DNA from: Adiantum capillus-veneris
Lineage: Eukaryota > Streptophyta > Polypodiopsida > Polypodiales > Pteridaceae
Length of the DNA: 64,000 bases
NCBI GenBank assembly: GCA_014529385.2
Contig: CM043964.1
Span: forward strand, 7,823,497-7,887,496
Direction: 5' to 3'
Shown here: positions 33,990 to 43,690 of the stretch, one piece after another
How positions within the stretch are numbered: the stretch's first letter is position 1
How the letters are laid out: each line of letters begins with the position of its first letter
Translations under genes and position numbers: made by a program
Notes under the pieces: model-generated
Seen by the model: only the letters and a program-made list of their open reading frames with translations
Databases searched by the model: none
Told to the model about the DNA's origin: nothing

Positions 33990-34337
33990 GGTAAATGCTG
34001 CACCTGATGTGAAAACTGCCCGAAAATAGGAGAAATGGAGCGGGAACAACTTGTGCTATATAGCACAAACCGTAGAAGACTATAAGGCACCTGTTATGCA
34101 GAAAACGGCACTGACAGAAAATCTGCACAAAATGACGAAATAACCTGTGCAGTACTGCCCGTAGTGGAAACGGAGGCCGAAATGAGCCCAAATCAAAATT
34201 CTGAGCAGACCAAGCTCTTCGAGCTCTCCCAAAATATTTGTCGACCTGCGAACGCTTGCCAAAGCTCACTGAAATCGGAGAAAGTGAGCAGGCGTGTGCT
34301 GGAGCAGCTGGCGACTAAGCCCGGGAGGACGTGACGT
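33990..34337 (-). other. Cop2b 5' leader
   Basis: About 350 bp between PBS and ATG, homologous to 19392-19565 of Cop2a and, near the ATG, to 43525-43576 of Cop2c. Confidence 0.85.
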
Positions 34338-34349
34338 GCTCTGATACCA
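34338..34349 (-). other. Cop2b primer-binding site (initiator Met tRNA)
   Basis: Element-sense TGGTATCAGAGC, perfect, two bases from the 5' LTR. Confidence 0.95.
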
Positions 34350-34351
34350 AT

Positions 34352-34578
34352 TGTTGGAATTAGGGTTGCAGAGAAACACACACAGCTTGGAGAAGACGAA
34401 GGAAGCTCAAGGTACACAATAGAGAGTGTATTCCTTAGTGTGCAATGGAAAGATAGATAGCCCTAGAGTGATGGGCGTATATACAATGCACGGGGGAAAA
34501 AACCTCCTAAAGAGGGAAAAAATGCCCCGGCGGTCCTAGTGTGTTCACACACATCACTACCACATGTATATGGTAACA
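34352..34578 (-). repeat. Cop2b 5' LTR
   Basis: 227 bp, TG...CA, identical to the 3' LTR by eye, followed outside by catat. Confidence 0.95.
34477..34485 (-). promoter_or_regulatory. Cop2b LTR TATA box
   Basis: Element-sense TGTATATAC about 95 bp from the LTR start, conserved in Cop2a and Cop2c (GTATATAC). Probable promoter; start site not determined. Confidence 0.6.
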
Positions 34579-34583
34579 CATAT
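34579..34583. repeat. Cop2b target-site duplication, right copy
   Basis: catat, identical to 29396-29400. Confidence 0.93.
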
Positions 34584-35460
34584 GCATATCAAGATGCACA
34601 TGATAATGAATATCAACAAGATCATGACCTTGTACAAACCCCTATTGATGGTACAACTGAAGTCAGAGACTATTTGAAGATGATGCAAAGCCTCAAGCTG
34701 CTAGAATAGGTGAAAAAAAAGTCAAAGTCAATGGGAGCTAAAGTCCTCTCCTCCGAAGAGATAGATTTTGCCAGAAAGTACAGTGGATCTATTAAGATCA
34801 AGGGTTACTCAGATGCAGGTGGACAATGCTTATCAATTGCAAATAAAAAGTGCAATATTATAGCCAATGGAGCCAACATCGATGGAAGCAGGTGGTCAAA
34901 GCAAAGAAAATGTAGATAAAGCTCAACCAAAGGACACTGCCACAACAAAAGCAATCAATTTAGACACAAATTGTGAGACTATCAAGTGCATCATTGTTGG
35001 TGAACACAAAGAAAAGATCTCAAGTGAAGTATAGCTAGATTTCGAGTTAGATAAGAACCTCATGTCCTTTCGCACTTGGAAAAGATGTGGCCAACCACAA
35101 CTGGAAGATGCTCCTGAATTCATTGATATATCTGGAGACAAACGAGCAGAATGCTGGGGAATCATCTCCACCACCATTGAAGTAAGTTCACATATCTTCA
35201 TAGCTCAATTTCATGTGATCATAGCAAAAGACATGCCAGACGACATCATAATGGGAATGTAGATGGCCCAGAAGATGTTAGAGATACAGAATGCAAACAT
35301 AATACAGTCTTCTGAGACAACAAAGAAAAAAGACCAAGACTGGTCACCAGTGGACGACATCAGAAGGTCCTCAAGCACAATTCAAATAAAAGATCTTATT
35401 GAAGATGATTCATCTTCATCAAACAGAATTGCGGAAGAGCTTAAATCAAATCAGGCATAA
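34584..35460 (+). pseudogene. Gyp4 gag/protease-like region right of Cop2b, part 1
   Basis: Open segments in changing frames. DISGDKRAECWGIISTTIEV followed by HIFIAQFHVIIAKDMPDDII has the look of a decayed retropepsin (the C-terminal II-G motif reads DDIIMGM). Upstream, CLSIANKKCNIIANG also resembles a protease-like strand-loop. Acidic Ser-rich tail (DLIEDDSSSSNRIAEE). Stops at 34708-34710, 35030 and 35261. Confidence 0.45.
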
Positions 35461-35514
35461 AGAAGTGCAAATCAAAAAGAGGAAAGAGCAACCACGAAAG
35501 CTATTGAGCAGAGA

Positions 35515-36455
35515 ATGCCATCAAAGCCAGAGGTAAAGAAGATCAAGGTCGTAGACAACCAAGAAACAATAGAAAGTCCAAAGATCCAGACATTGCCAGC
35601 TCAATCAGCTATTGTAAGTCAGATTGGAAAACAAAGTCTCAAGTCACCCTTTATAAAGACACATTTAGATCAAGATGAGACCATGGCAAAAGCAGGATCT
35701 TCAATAGAACCAACACAACAATAATAGCTATAGTTCTCAACAGTACAAATGTAGCAACTGTCAGATGCAATGCTCTATTGGATAAAGAAGCGAAGTGCAA
35801 TATGGTTGCAGACAACATCTAGAGCACTCTATAGATTACTCCATGCAAACATGAGAGCAAAACAATGCTAGGTTTGCATACAGGTAAAAAAGAAATGGTT
35901 GCTACCCTTAGCATCCAAAATCATGAAGAGTAGGTAAAGTTTTAGGTGAAGCCTTCAAAAGACATGCATGTAAATTTCATCCTTGGACATCAGTGGTTAG
36001 ACCAATACAAGGCGTACACCGAAGATAAAATGCTATTACTCTCTTTTCTAAAAGATAGCAAGCAACAATTACAGGTACCATTAATGCTAGATTTAGAGTT
36101 GCAAAAGTCACAAGAATCAAAGACAAATCTTGTAGACAAAGGTAAAGCTAAAGTGGAACTTCCATCAATTAGCAAAGAAGGTGCGACATTGTATGCATCT
36201 ACATCAAAGAGCCCTCATGGATCAGCTTCTTCAAGCAAGTCAGGCTTTCAAAACTTCAAGTCAATTGCTAACCCAACTGAAACCTCTAAGGAGACACCCA
36301 TAAAAGCAAAGATATTTCAGCCAAAGTACTCAAGAAAGCAAAGGAAAGTCAAGCTAGTGTTTGTTACAAGCAGTTTAGTCAAAGTCAATGATCCAGTTTG
36401 GATTAACCGGTTTGGATTAAAGACAGGAAATCAACACAAAAAGACGAACACATGA
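35515..36455 (+). pseudogene. Gyp4 protease-like region, part 2
   Basis: VRCNALLDKEAKCNMV (around 35755-35805) followed by DMHVNFILGHQWLDQYKAY (35964-36018) matches the ends of a retropepsin: LLDxxAxCN near the active site and ILGxxWL at the C-terminus, with the D-S/T-G triad replaced by D-K-E. A Ser/Lys-rich spacer follows to 36455. This would be a second protease-like unit after the one at about 35120. Confidence 0.5.
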
Positions 36456-36982
36456 GATGGATAGCATCACAATGGAGCTTGAAAGAAAATGAGTACTATG
36501 GAGGTAACAGATATATATGGGTACCAAAACTGTAGGTTAGAGCATATGAAGTAACGTCAAGTCCCTCCCAAGAAAGAAGGCCCACTAGGTATCAACCTCG
36601 ACAATATCCTAGGATACCTAAGAAACAGGTATACAATAGAACGAGAGTGAAAGAAGCTTTTATGGATGATTTTTGTGTATATAGCAGTAGGGCTGAACAC
36701 CATGAGAAGCTGCACATAGTATTGGCTCGATATGATGAATGTGGAGGACAACTAAATCCAAAGAAATGTCATCTAGCATAGCCAAGGGTGAAGTTATTGG
36801 GCCATATGGTGTCAGAAAATGGCATTGAGGCTGATCCAGACAAGGTTAAGTCTATTATTCTTCTTCCATCACCTATGAGTACAAAGAAATTGGCAATCTT
36901 TATACACAATGAAGTACATGGCGTGATTTATTCCATTGTCTTCACAACTCCTTTATCCATTACAACAAGTGGAAAAGCATGA
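36456..36982 (+). pseudogene. Gyp4 reverse transcriptase, N-terminal half deleted
   Basis: One frame reads RWIASQWSLKENEYYGGNRY and later enters directly AFMDDFCVYSSRAEHHEKLH, the RT catalytic YxDD-like motif, then LNPKKCHLA-stop-PRVKLLGHMV and GIEADPDKVKSIILLPSPMS. The fingers and first half of the palm (LLVKKKD, DYRxLN, FGLxNAP) are absent, so about 150 codons were lost upstream of 36655. Confidence 0.78.
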
Positions 36983-37499
36983 TCCATTGCAATGGGATGT
37001 CAAGAGTGCATAAGTGTTTCAAGAGGTGTTAGGGGGGCTGTTAGCCATGCAGGCTCCTGATTGGGATCAAGTGTTTTATGTAAATCCATCAGTAGGGGAT
37101 GATGCCATTGGAGCCATGCTATTGCGAAAGGGGAAGGACAACCATTATATGAGTCCAATGTATTGTGTAAGCCGAATGAAGTTGGTAGCAGATTGAAAAT
37201 TGTTGGAAGTAGAGCTAGTGATGGCCAGTGTAATATTTGCTTGTCGACGATTTTGTTATTACTTGCTACCACAACCTTTTGTTTTCTTAACGAGTTATGC
37301 CTTTTTGCCACAATTAATTAATGGCACTAACATGTCAAACGTGGTCAAGAAATGGGTAATTGAGCTACAAGAGTTTGGGTTCTCTTTTTTAGTGGAAGAC
37401 AGTACAAGAGCTACCCTAGCTGATTCGTTGACTTACAAGGAGAATCCCCTTCTTGTTAAGGAAGAGGTGGTGAAAAGGGTAGTTGAGGAAGTGCCATAG
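36983..37499 (+). pseudogene. Gyp4 RNase H (Ty3 type)
   Basis: APDWDQVFYVNPSVGDDAIG is the start of the Ty3-type RNase H (the usual TDAS reads NPSVGDD), followed by LLEVELVMASVIFACRRFCYY, FVFLTSYAFLPQLING and FSFLVEDSTRATLADSLTYK. The catalytic residues are mostly replaced, as expected of the relic RNase H found where a second one is present. A TGA interrupts at 37195. Confidence 0.78.
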
Positions 37500-38072
37500 A
37501 TCAGCAATGCACATGTTGTTCTTTGATTGCTCATACAGAAAGAGCCATGATGCGGCTTTAGGGGTATAACACTTTATGATCCAGAGGGGAAGCTAGTAGG
37601 CAAGAGAGGGTTCAAATTGGATGCTAATAGTAAGAATGAGGCTGAATATGCTACTTTGGAAGTCGAATTACACATTTGTTTGAAGCATGGGATTAGAAGA
37701 TTGAGCATAAAAGGTGATGCCTTGTTAGTTGTGAAGCAAGTGTTGGGTGTGTGGAAGAGCAAGAACACCTCATAGAAGGAAATGGGATTACACATTTGTT
37801 TGAAGCATGGGATTAGAAGATTGAGCATAAAAGGTGATGCCTTGTTAGTTGTGAAGCAAGTGTTGGGTGTGTGGAAGAGCAAGAACACCTCATTGAAGGA
37901 AATGTGTTTTAGAATTAAAGGCCCGTTAAAAAAGTTCGAAGCATGGAGCATCAAACACATTGAACATGCTCTAAATGGAGAGGCACATGAAGCAACTCAA
38001 AGCATGATTGGGGAGCTATTTGTGTTAAGGACTAATTTACCTCTTTATCATGGCCGGGAAAGTTTGGCTTAA
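37500..38072 (+). pseudogene. Gyp4 second RNase H (archaeal type)
   Basis: LFFDCSYRKSHDAALGV, then after a frameshift ITLYDPEGKLVGKRGFKLDA, KNEAEYATLEVE, and LSIKGDALLVVKQVLGVW. FFD, NEAEY and KGD supply the D, E, D set; this pattern is that of the archaeal-type RNase H acquired by Tat elements. A 120-bp duplication repeats the third motif. It lies between RNase H and integrase, as in that clade. Confidence 0.78.
37667..37906. repeat. 120-bp tandem duplication in the Gyp4 second RNase H
   Basis: Two copies with period exactly 120 bp (37667-37786 and 37787-37906), 40 codons, in frame. Inside the repeat the only difference I see near the junction is TAG in copy 1 against TTG in copy 2 (CCTCATAG / CCTCATTG), plus the unit edges. 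Confidence 0.95.
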
Positions 38073-38084
38073 GAAGAGGAGTTT

Positions 38085-39356
38085 TTGCTAACAAGAATAA
38101 TTCCAAAGGACATTCAGAAGTCTAAGAAGTATGGTTTTGTGAGTAGAGCATCCAAGTATAAGTTGATTGGTGGTGTCTTGTACATGAAAGGGACTGATCT
38201 CGTGTTGAGACATGTACCTTGGCGGGAGGAGCTTTATAGAGTGCTGGAAGAGAATCATGAAGGCACATGTGGTGGACATTTTGCCCTAAAGATCACCTTG
38301 CATAAGATCTTGCAAGAAGGGTATGTATGGCCCAGTTTGCACAAGGATGTTCACCATTGGTGTAGGTCTTGCAATCGATGTCAAGCATTTGGGAAGAGAG
38401 TGTTGAAGCTAGAGCTATGAAAAACTATTATGGCATTTGATGTGTTTGAAAAGTGGGAGATTGATGCAATAGGCCCGTTACCTATCACAAGCAGGGGAAA
38501 AAGTATTTTGACTGCAGTGGACTATCTCTCTAGATGGGCAGAGGCTACAGCAGTAAAACAAATCACTACAAAGGATGTGGAAAAATTTGTGTACGATGAA
38601 ATATGTTGCAAGTTTGGGGTGCCATTGGAGCTACTTTCGGATAATGGGCCAGGATTTAGAGCTAAACTATTAGACTTTTTATGCGCGAAGATGAAGATTA
38701 GGCACCATCATACCACTCCTTATTATCCACAATGTAATGACTTAGATGAAAGATTCGTGAGTTGGTACAAATTCTTTCAAAAGTGACAGAGCACCAAGGA
38801 AAGAATTGGGATTTGGAATTACCTAGTGCATTATGGGCTTACCGTACTTTCATTTGGTATATGGAAAGGAATCACTATTGCCTGTGGAAGTAGAGTTGCC
38901 TGCGGAGTCCATTGATGCATTCAAAGAGAGGCTCTTACAATTACAAGAGGTTCAGTTGGATAGGATGAGTGCATTGGAACATTATGGATAGATGCATGAT
39001 AATCCTTTAGCAAAGATAAATGAAAAGTCAAAAGTAAGGGTATCAAGAAACATGACTTGGTTTTGTGCTACAAAAGTAAGCTGGACAAGACATTCCAAAA
39101 GAAGTTTCAAGTTAAGTGGGAAGGCCCTTTCAAGGTAGTTGAGTGTTTTTCGAATGGTACATATCAGCTCGCTAACCTGGATGGGATTCTACATAAGTCA
39201 AGGATAAATGGATTGCATCTTAAATTATATCATGTTAGATTAATGATGGTGGAGCAAGATGAGTTGTCTGCAAGACAAGTAATGTCTGTGAGAGACGAGG
39301 AGACTTGTGACGCGGTGAGTCTCATATCTCTTTTTGCTACTGCTGATCATGAATGA
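38085..39356 (+). pseudogene. Gyp4 integrase
   Basis: The HHCC zinc site: HEGTCGGHFALKITLH and CRSCNRCQ. The core: EIDAIGPLPI, LLSDNGPGFRAKLLD and YYPQCNDLDERF, where the Glu of the usual NGQxE is represented by DE. A stop at 38418-38420, another near 38784 and frame changes to 39057. The C-terminal domain is KFQVKWEGPFKVVECFSNGT with LDGILHKSRINGLHLKLYH. No chromodomain, consistent with non-chromoviral gypsy. Confidence 0.85.
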
Positions 39357-40524
39357 TCTAGCAGGCTAGGGGATGGGCAAATTATGTTAGGAGTTTTTAT
39401 GGAAGAAGTGATTGCACATATGTACATACACATGCATGGTGTATCAAATAAAGAATTGTCCATTGTCAAGAGCCAGGTGGTTATGTGGGGTCCACATGTG
39501 TACATATAGGACAACGTGTACATAGTACATCGATTTTCATTGTCACCAGTATCAGTGTGTTTTTCTATAATAATGAGCAGTTGATGGAGAGTAAAACTTC
39601 TCAAGGAAGTTATCAATGGGATCATGCCATGAGGTAAGCAGGTGCTTTAGGTGGCATCCAGTGGCATCAGGAGGTCGAATGGGATCAACACTTGCACGTG
39701 GATAAGTGAGGACACAACGAGAATGTTTTCTTGTGATGAATTATGCAGAAAGGTCATCATGAGAACTATATTTGGGGGCCACTTCACGTGATTGTGGTAT
39801 GCATTATTGGAAAAAGTTGTGCCAGGTGTGCGGATGGATTTAGAAGGGTAACAAAAACGCACTGTGTGACCATTTTTTGGCCTATTTCGGGGTCCGTTTG
39901 AGGTCAATCAAAAGGCTAAATGTGCCCAAGGGATAAATTGAAGTGTGTACACTAAAAAACTAAGAAAAAAACCAAAAAAACATGGAGAGAAGAGGAGGAC
40001 CATCCGCAACTCAGGTTTTGCTGTTTTTGGAGCCCTTTATAGCCATAAACTACTCATCCGAGCTTGGATTTGAGCACTTTGATATTGTAGACTGGGGTTT
40101 TTGGCCGTTTCGGACGCAATGGCACTGTCCTTTTTGTCAAATTCCTCATTGTTTTCTTGTTGTTTTGGCTATGTAAGTTTCTCCTGTGAACGAAGCCTTT
40201 GCTCAAATTTGTGATTGTATATGGCATATTTCATCCATATGGTGTGAGCTATTTGACCCATTGGTGTCGGCCCAAGCTCAATCGTATCTAAGCATAAAAA
40301 ATCTTCCTCCTTTGAGCTGATTTGTGTGTGTGTGTGTGTGTGTGTCTGTGTTGAGTAGGCAAATGGATAGTCTCTCTCCTCTCACTCCATCCATGTGTTA
40401 CCTGTGTCGGTCAGGTGGGTTGTGTAAGCCGAGTGGTGCCCCATAGTGTGTATGTGTGTGTATTATCCCAAGAGTGTGTGTCGGGTGTTTATAAAGAGAT
40501 TTTGTGTGTTCCTATCCCGCTCAC
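39357..40524 (+). other. Gyp4 3' noncoding region, possible 3' LTR start
   Basis: A purine-rich stretch (AGGGGATGGGCAAATTA, 39368-39384) is followed by TGTTAGGAGT at 39385, which could be PPT and 3' LTR start, but the sequence does not resemble the 25125-26016 LTR. A TG microsatellite lies at 40322-40345. Ends where Cop2c homology begins. Confidence 0.4.
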
Positions 40525-43216
40525 ATCGCCTCTTGAAGCACCGGTCAAACATGTTTGTGAAGGCTGTATTTTGGGTAAGATACAATGTTCAAAGTTTCCA
40601 AAGGATGGTTCAGTTAGGGCCACATACAAGTTGTAGCTTGTGCATACTGATGTTTGTGGGCCCATGTAAACTCCATCCTTGGGAAATTACCTTTACTTCA
40701 TGACTCTCATTGATGATTACTCCAAGCATGCATGGATATTTCCGCTTAAAGAAAAGTCCAAAGTATTTATGTGCTTCAAACAATTTTTAACTATGGCTGA
40801 AAATGTCTCAAAATGTACTATGGACACCCTCCATTTTGATCGAGGGGGGGATTATATGTTTCATGAATTTAATGCATTTCTAGCTAGTTGTGGGATAAAA
40901 CACCAATGTACAGTGCCTTATACGCCTCTGCAAAATGGTGTTACTGAGAGGAAAAACAGGTCACTTATGAAAATGGCACGATGCATGGTCAAAAGTTAAG
41001 CTTTGACGCATTCGTTTTGGCTTGAGGTCATCATGTGTGCCACTTATGTACTTAATAAGTGTCCTACAAAAGCTTTGTAGTCTATTACTCCATATGAAGC
41101 ATGGCATGATAGAAGGCCTTCTATTGAGCACATGCGTGTTTTTGGCTGTTTGGCATATGCTTTGGTGCCACAAACACAACGCAAAAAATTGGATGATAAG
41201 GCTGTCAAATGTATTTTTGTTGGTTATAGTGGTGAAAGCAAAGGTTACAGGTTGTATATTTGCAAACAAAGCATATATTGGTCTCACGGGATATTGTGTT
41301 TGTGGAAGATTCAGTTCAACCCTTGCGGTCATGTACTAGAGATAGTAATGTCAACTCACAAGACATTTATGACACTTTGTTGCCTCTTTCTAGCGGTGGA
41401 AGTTCAAATGTAAATTCCAATGAGAAAAATGTTAAGCCTATGTGGGTTTCTCAAAATGTTACAGATCAGCCTATTACTAATGCAAATGTACATGATGTAC
41501 TTGATGAGGAAAGGGCTGAGAATGAGCAGGCTAGAGGTATGCCTAAATGGTTGGAGCATACTTTGCGTGATAGTAAATTGGATGCACCTTTGTCTAGTCG
41601 TACTCGTTCAGGTTTTTGCCATGCATCTTATGCAGCAGATTGTTATACTTGGGTGTGTCTAGCCTACATGATGTTGAGGAACCTCTGTCTTTTGATGAAG
41701 CACATTATTCAAAAAATTGGATGGCTACCATGCAATCAGAATATGATGCACTTAAAGAAAATGACACATGGACTTTATGTGATTTGCCTCATGGCAAAAA
41801 GGCCATTGGTACGAAGTGGGTTTACAAGTTGAAATGCAAGCCGGATGGTGAGATTGATCGCCATAAGGCTCAACTTGTTGAAAAAGGTTATGAACAACAA
41901 AAAGGCATAGATCATGAAGAGACTTTTTCTCCCACTTGTTATATGACTACTATGTATTTTCTATTTGCATTGGCATTCATTTTGTCTGGGATGTACATCA
42001 TCTGACATTGTTATTGCTTTCTTGAATGGTGACATATTTGAGGAAGTTTATGTAATGCAACCTCACGGTTTTGTCAAGAAAGGACAATAGGATAAAGTGT
42101 GGAGATGTAAGAAAGATTTGTATGGGTTGAAGCAATCTCCTTGTGCTTGGTATGAGAAGGCTGACACTCACTTGGTCAAACAAGGCTCTCGTAAAACAGT
42201 CCAATAGAAAGCACATTGTAAAGCGTGAGGGTGATGTGCTTCTCACTTTGGTTCTTTAAGTGGACGATTTGCTCATCATCACTGGACCGAATGAGAGACA
42301 TATTACTGAATTTAAGACTGATTTGAATGATATTTTCAAGATGAAAGATTTGGGGTTATTGCATCATTACTTGGGTATACAGTTTAAGCAGTGTGATGGT
42401 GGTATTGCCTTGTGTCAAAAAAGTTACATAGAGACATTGCTATGTAAGTTTGGACTTGAGTATTGCAAACCTATTGCCAATCCCGTGGAAATAGGTTTGA
42501 AACTGAGTCTTCATGATGTCGGTGATTCTATAGATGTCACTCTTTACCAAAGTGTTGTTGGATGCCTCATTTATGTATGAAACACGAGGCTGGATATTCA
42601 GTTTGCAGCCTCACAGGTCAGCAGATTTATGCATAGCACAAGGTCTAAGCATTGCAAGGTAGTCAAGAGGATTTTTTGCTACTTAAGTGGCACTTTGCAT
42701 CTTGGCTTGTTTTATCCCTAGGGGGGATCATTGCCACCAGATTTACATGCCCTTTTGGACTCAGATTGGGCTAGTTTTTATGACACGTGAGTGTCCACAA
42801 GTAGTGTTTTTTTCATGCTTGGCAGTTCATGTATTAAATGGTTGAGCAAGAAGCAACCTACTGTGGCCACTTCCAATTGTGAGGCTGAGTATAGGGTAGT
42901 CTTCATAGCTACGGTTGAGTGTGTATGGCTCAAACGCCTTATGGTTGATTTGGGTGTTGGACAAGATATCGACAACATCATCTACACTGACAGTCAGAGC
43001 ACATTGGCATTGGCGAGGAACCCAATTTTTCATGCTCGCACAAAGCACATTGAGGTGCATTACCACTATGTCAGGGAGATGCTCTCAGCAGGAGAGATAA
43101 GTTTGGCTTATGTGCCAACGTAGGACAACCTTGTAGATCTTTTCACAAAGGCATTGTCTCATGAGAAGTTTGAAGCTTTCCACAAAGCTTTGGGCTTACT
43201 CCCCTTTGTGAACTGA
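40525..43216 (+). pseudogene. Cop2c polyprotein, 5' truncated and decayed
   Basis: Plus-strand relative of the Cop2b polyprotein, beginning inside the integrase zinc region (LEAPVKHVCEGCILGKIQ) and running to the end (near LGLLPFVN). Core: TLIDDYSKHAWIFPLKEK, NGVTERKNRS, then HMRVFGCLAYALVP. RT: AIGTKWVYKLKCKPDGE, KMKDLGLLHHYLGIQF; the YVDD reads VDDLL after a stop. RNase H: VATSNCEAEYRV and IYTDSQSTLA. Many stops replace Gln codons of the intact sister (e.g. at 40637, 40667, 41000, 41078). Confidence 0.92.
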
Positions 43217-43292
43217 TCATGTCCTCAGGGCATGGCACTTTCCTTTACTCTATATGCCAGCTCTTGTTCACCGCATCACTCCAAGGGGGATT

Positions 43293-43520
43293 TGTTACCA
43301 TATACATGTGGTAGTGATGTGTGTGAACACACTTAGGACTACCAGGGCAATTTTTCCCTCACTAGGAGGGTTTTTTCTCGGTGCATTGTATATACGCCCA
43401 TCATACTAGGGCTATCTATCTTTCCATTGCACATTAAGTAATCCACTCTCTATTGTGTGCCTTGAGCTTCCTTTGTCTTCTCCAAGCTGTGTGTGTTTTC
43501 TTGCAAGCCTAATTCCAACA
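43293..43520 (+). repeat. Cop2c LTR
   Basis: 228 bp, TGTTACCATATACATGTGG to CTAATTCCAACA, clearly homologous to the Cop2b LTR, preceded by PPT-like TCCAAGGGGGATT (43280-43292). Confidence 0.93.
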
Positions 43521-43576
43521 TGTGTAAACTTTCTCCTCTTTTTGGGCAATTTTTATATCAAGTGTAGGCAATCACC

Positions 43577-43690
43577 ATGGCTAACAACAACACAGATGTT
43601 TTCAAGATGTTTGTTGTTGAGCATAAACTACAATGTGGGCTTACATGATGACACATGTTCTTGTATCAAAGGGCGTTTGGAATGTTGTGT
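43577..43690 (+). pseudogene. Cop2 gag start downstream of the Cop2c LTR
   Basis: ATG 43577, MANNNTDVFKMFVVEHKL, then in another frame MWAYMMTHVLVSKGVWNVV, both matching the first codons of Cop2b. About 55 bp of leader before the ATG also match. PBS and most of the leader are missing between the LTR and this fragment. Homology stops near 43690. Confidence 0.9.

Larger units (their letters stand above)
29401..34578 (-). mobile_element. Cop2b: intact, very young Ty1/copia retrotransposon
   Basis: 5178 bp on the minus strand with two 227-bp LTRs that I read as identical, perfect catat duplication, canonical PBS, PPT and one uninterrupted polyprotein frame carrying all copia domains and catalytic residues. 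Two further copies of this family lie in the window (19180-19565; 40525-43690), both decayed. Nothing visible prevents it from being autonomous. Confidence 0.96.
25125..39384 (+). mobile_element. Gyp4: Ty3/gypsy element with two RNase H domains (Tat/Athila-like), interrupted by Cop2b
   Basis: Plus-strand region with LTR, tRNA-Asp-like PBS, about 2 kb leader, a zinc knuckle, long low-identity gag/protease region, partial RT, RNase H, a second archaeal-type RNase H and integrase. The intact Cop2b lies inside at 29401-34578. RT is truncated and many stops are present. No 3' LTR matching 25125-26016 was found, so left and right parts might come from different copies. Confidence 0.72.

Noticed and set aside
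29606-34269. Many short frames on both strands across Cop2b
   Set aside because: All overlap the intact 1428-codon Gag-Pol frame; they are shadows.
39766-39775. ACTAT at 39768 as TSD partner for the Gyp4 LTR (actat, 25120-25124)
   Set aside because: It is not preceded by an LTR end (no CA, no homology to 25125-26016), so a chance 5-mer.
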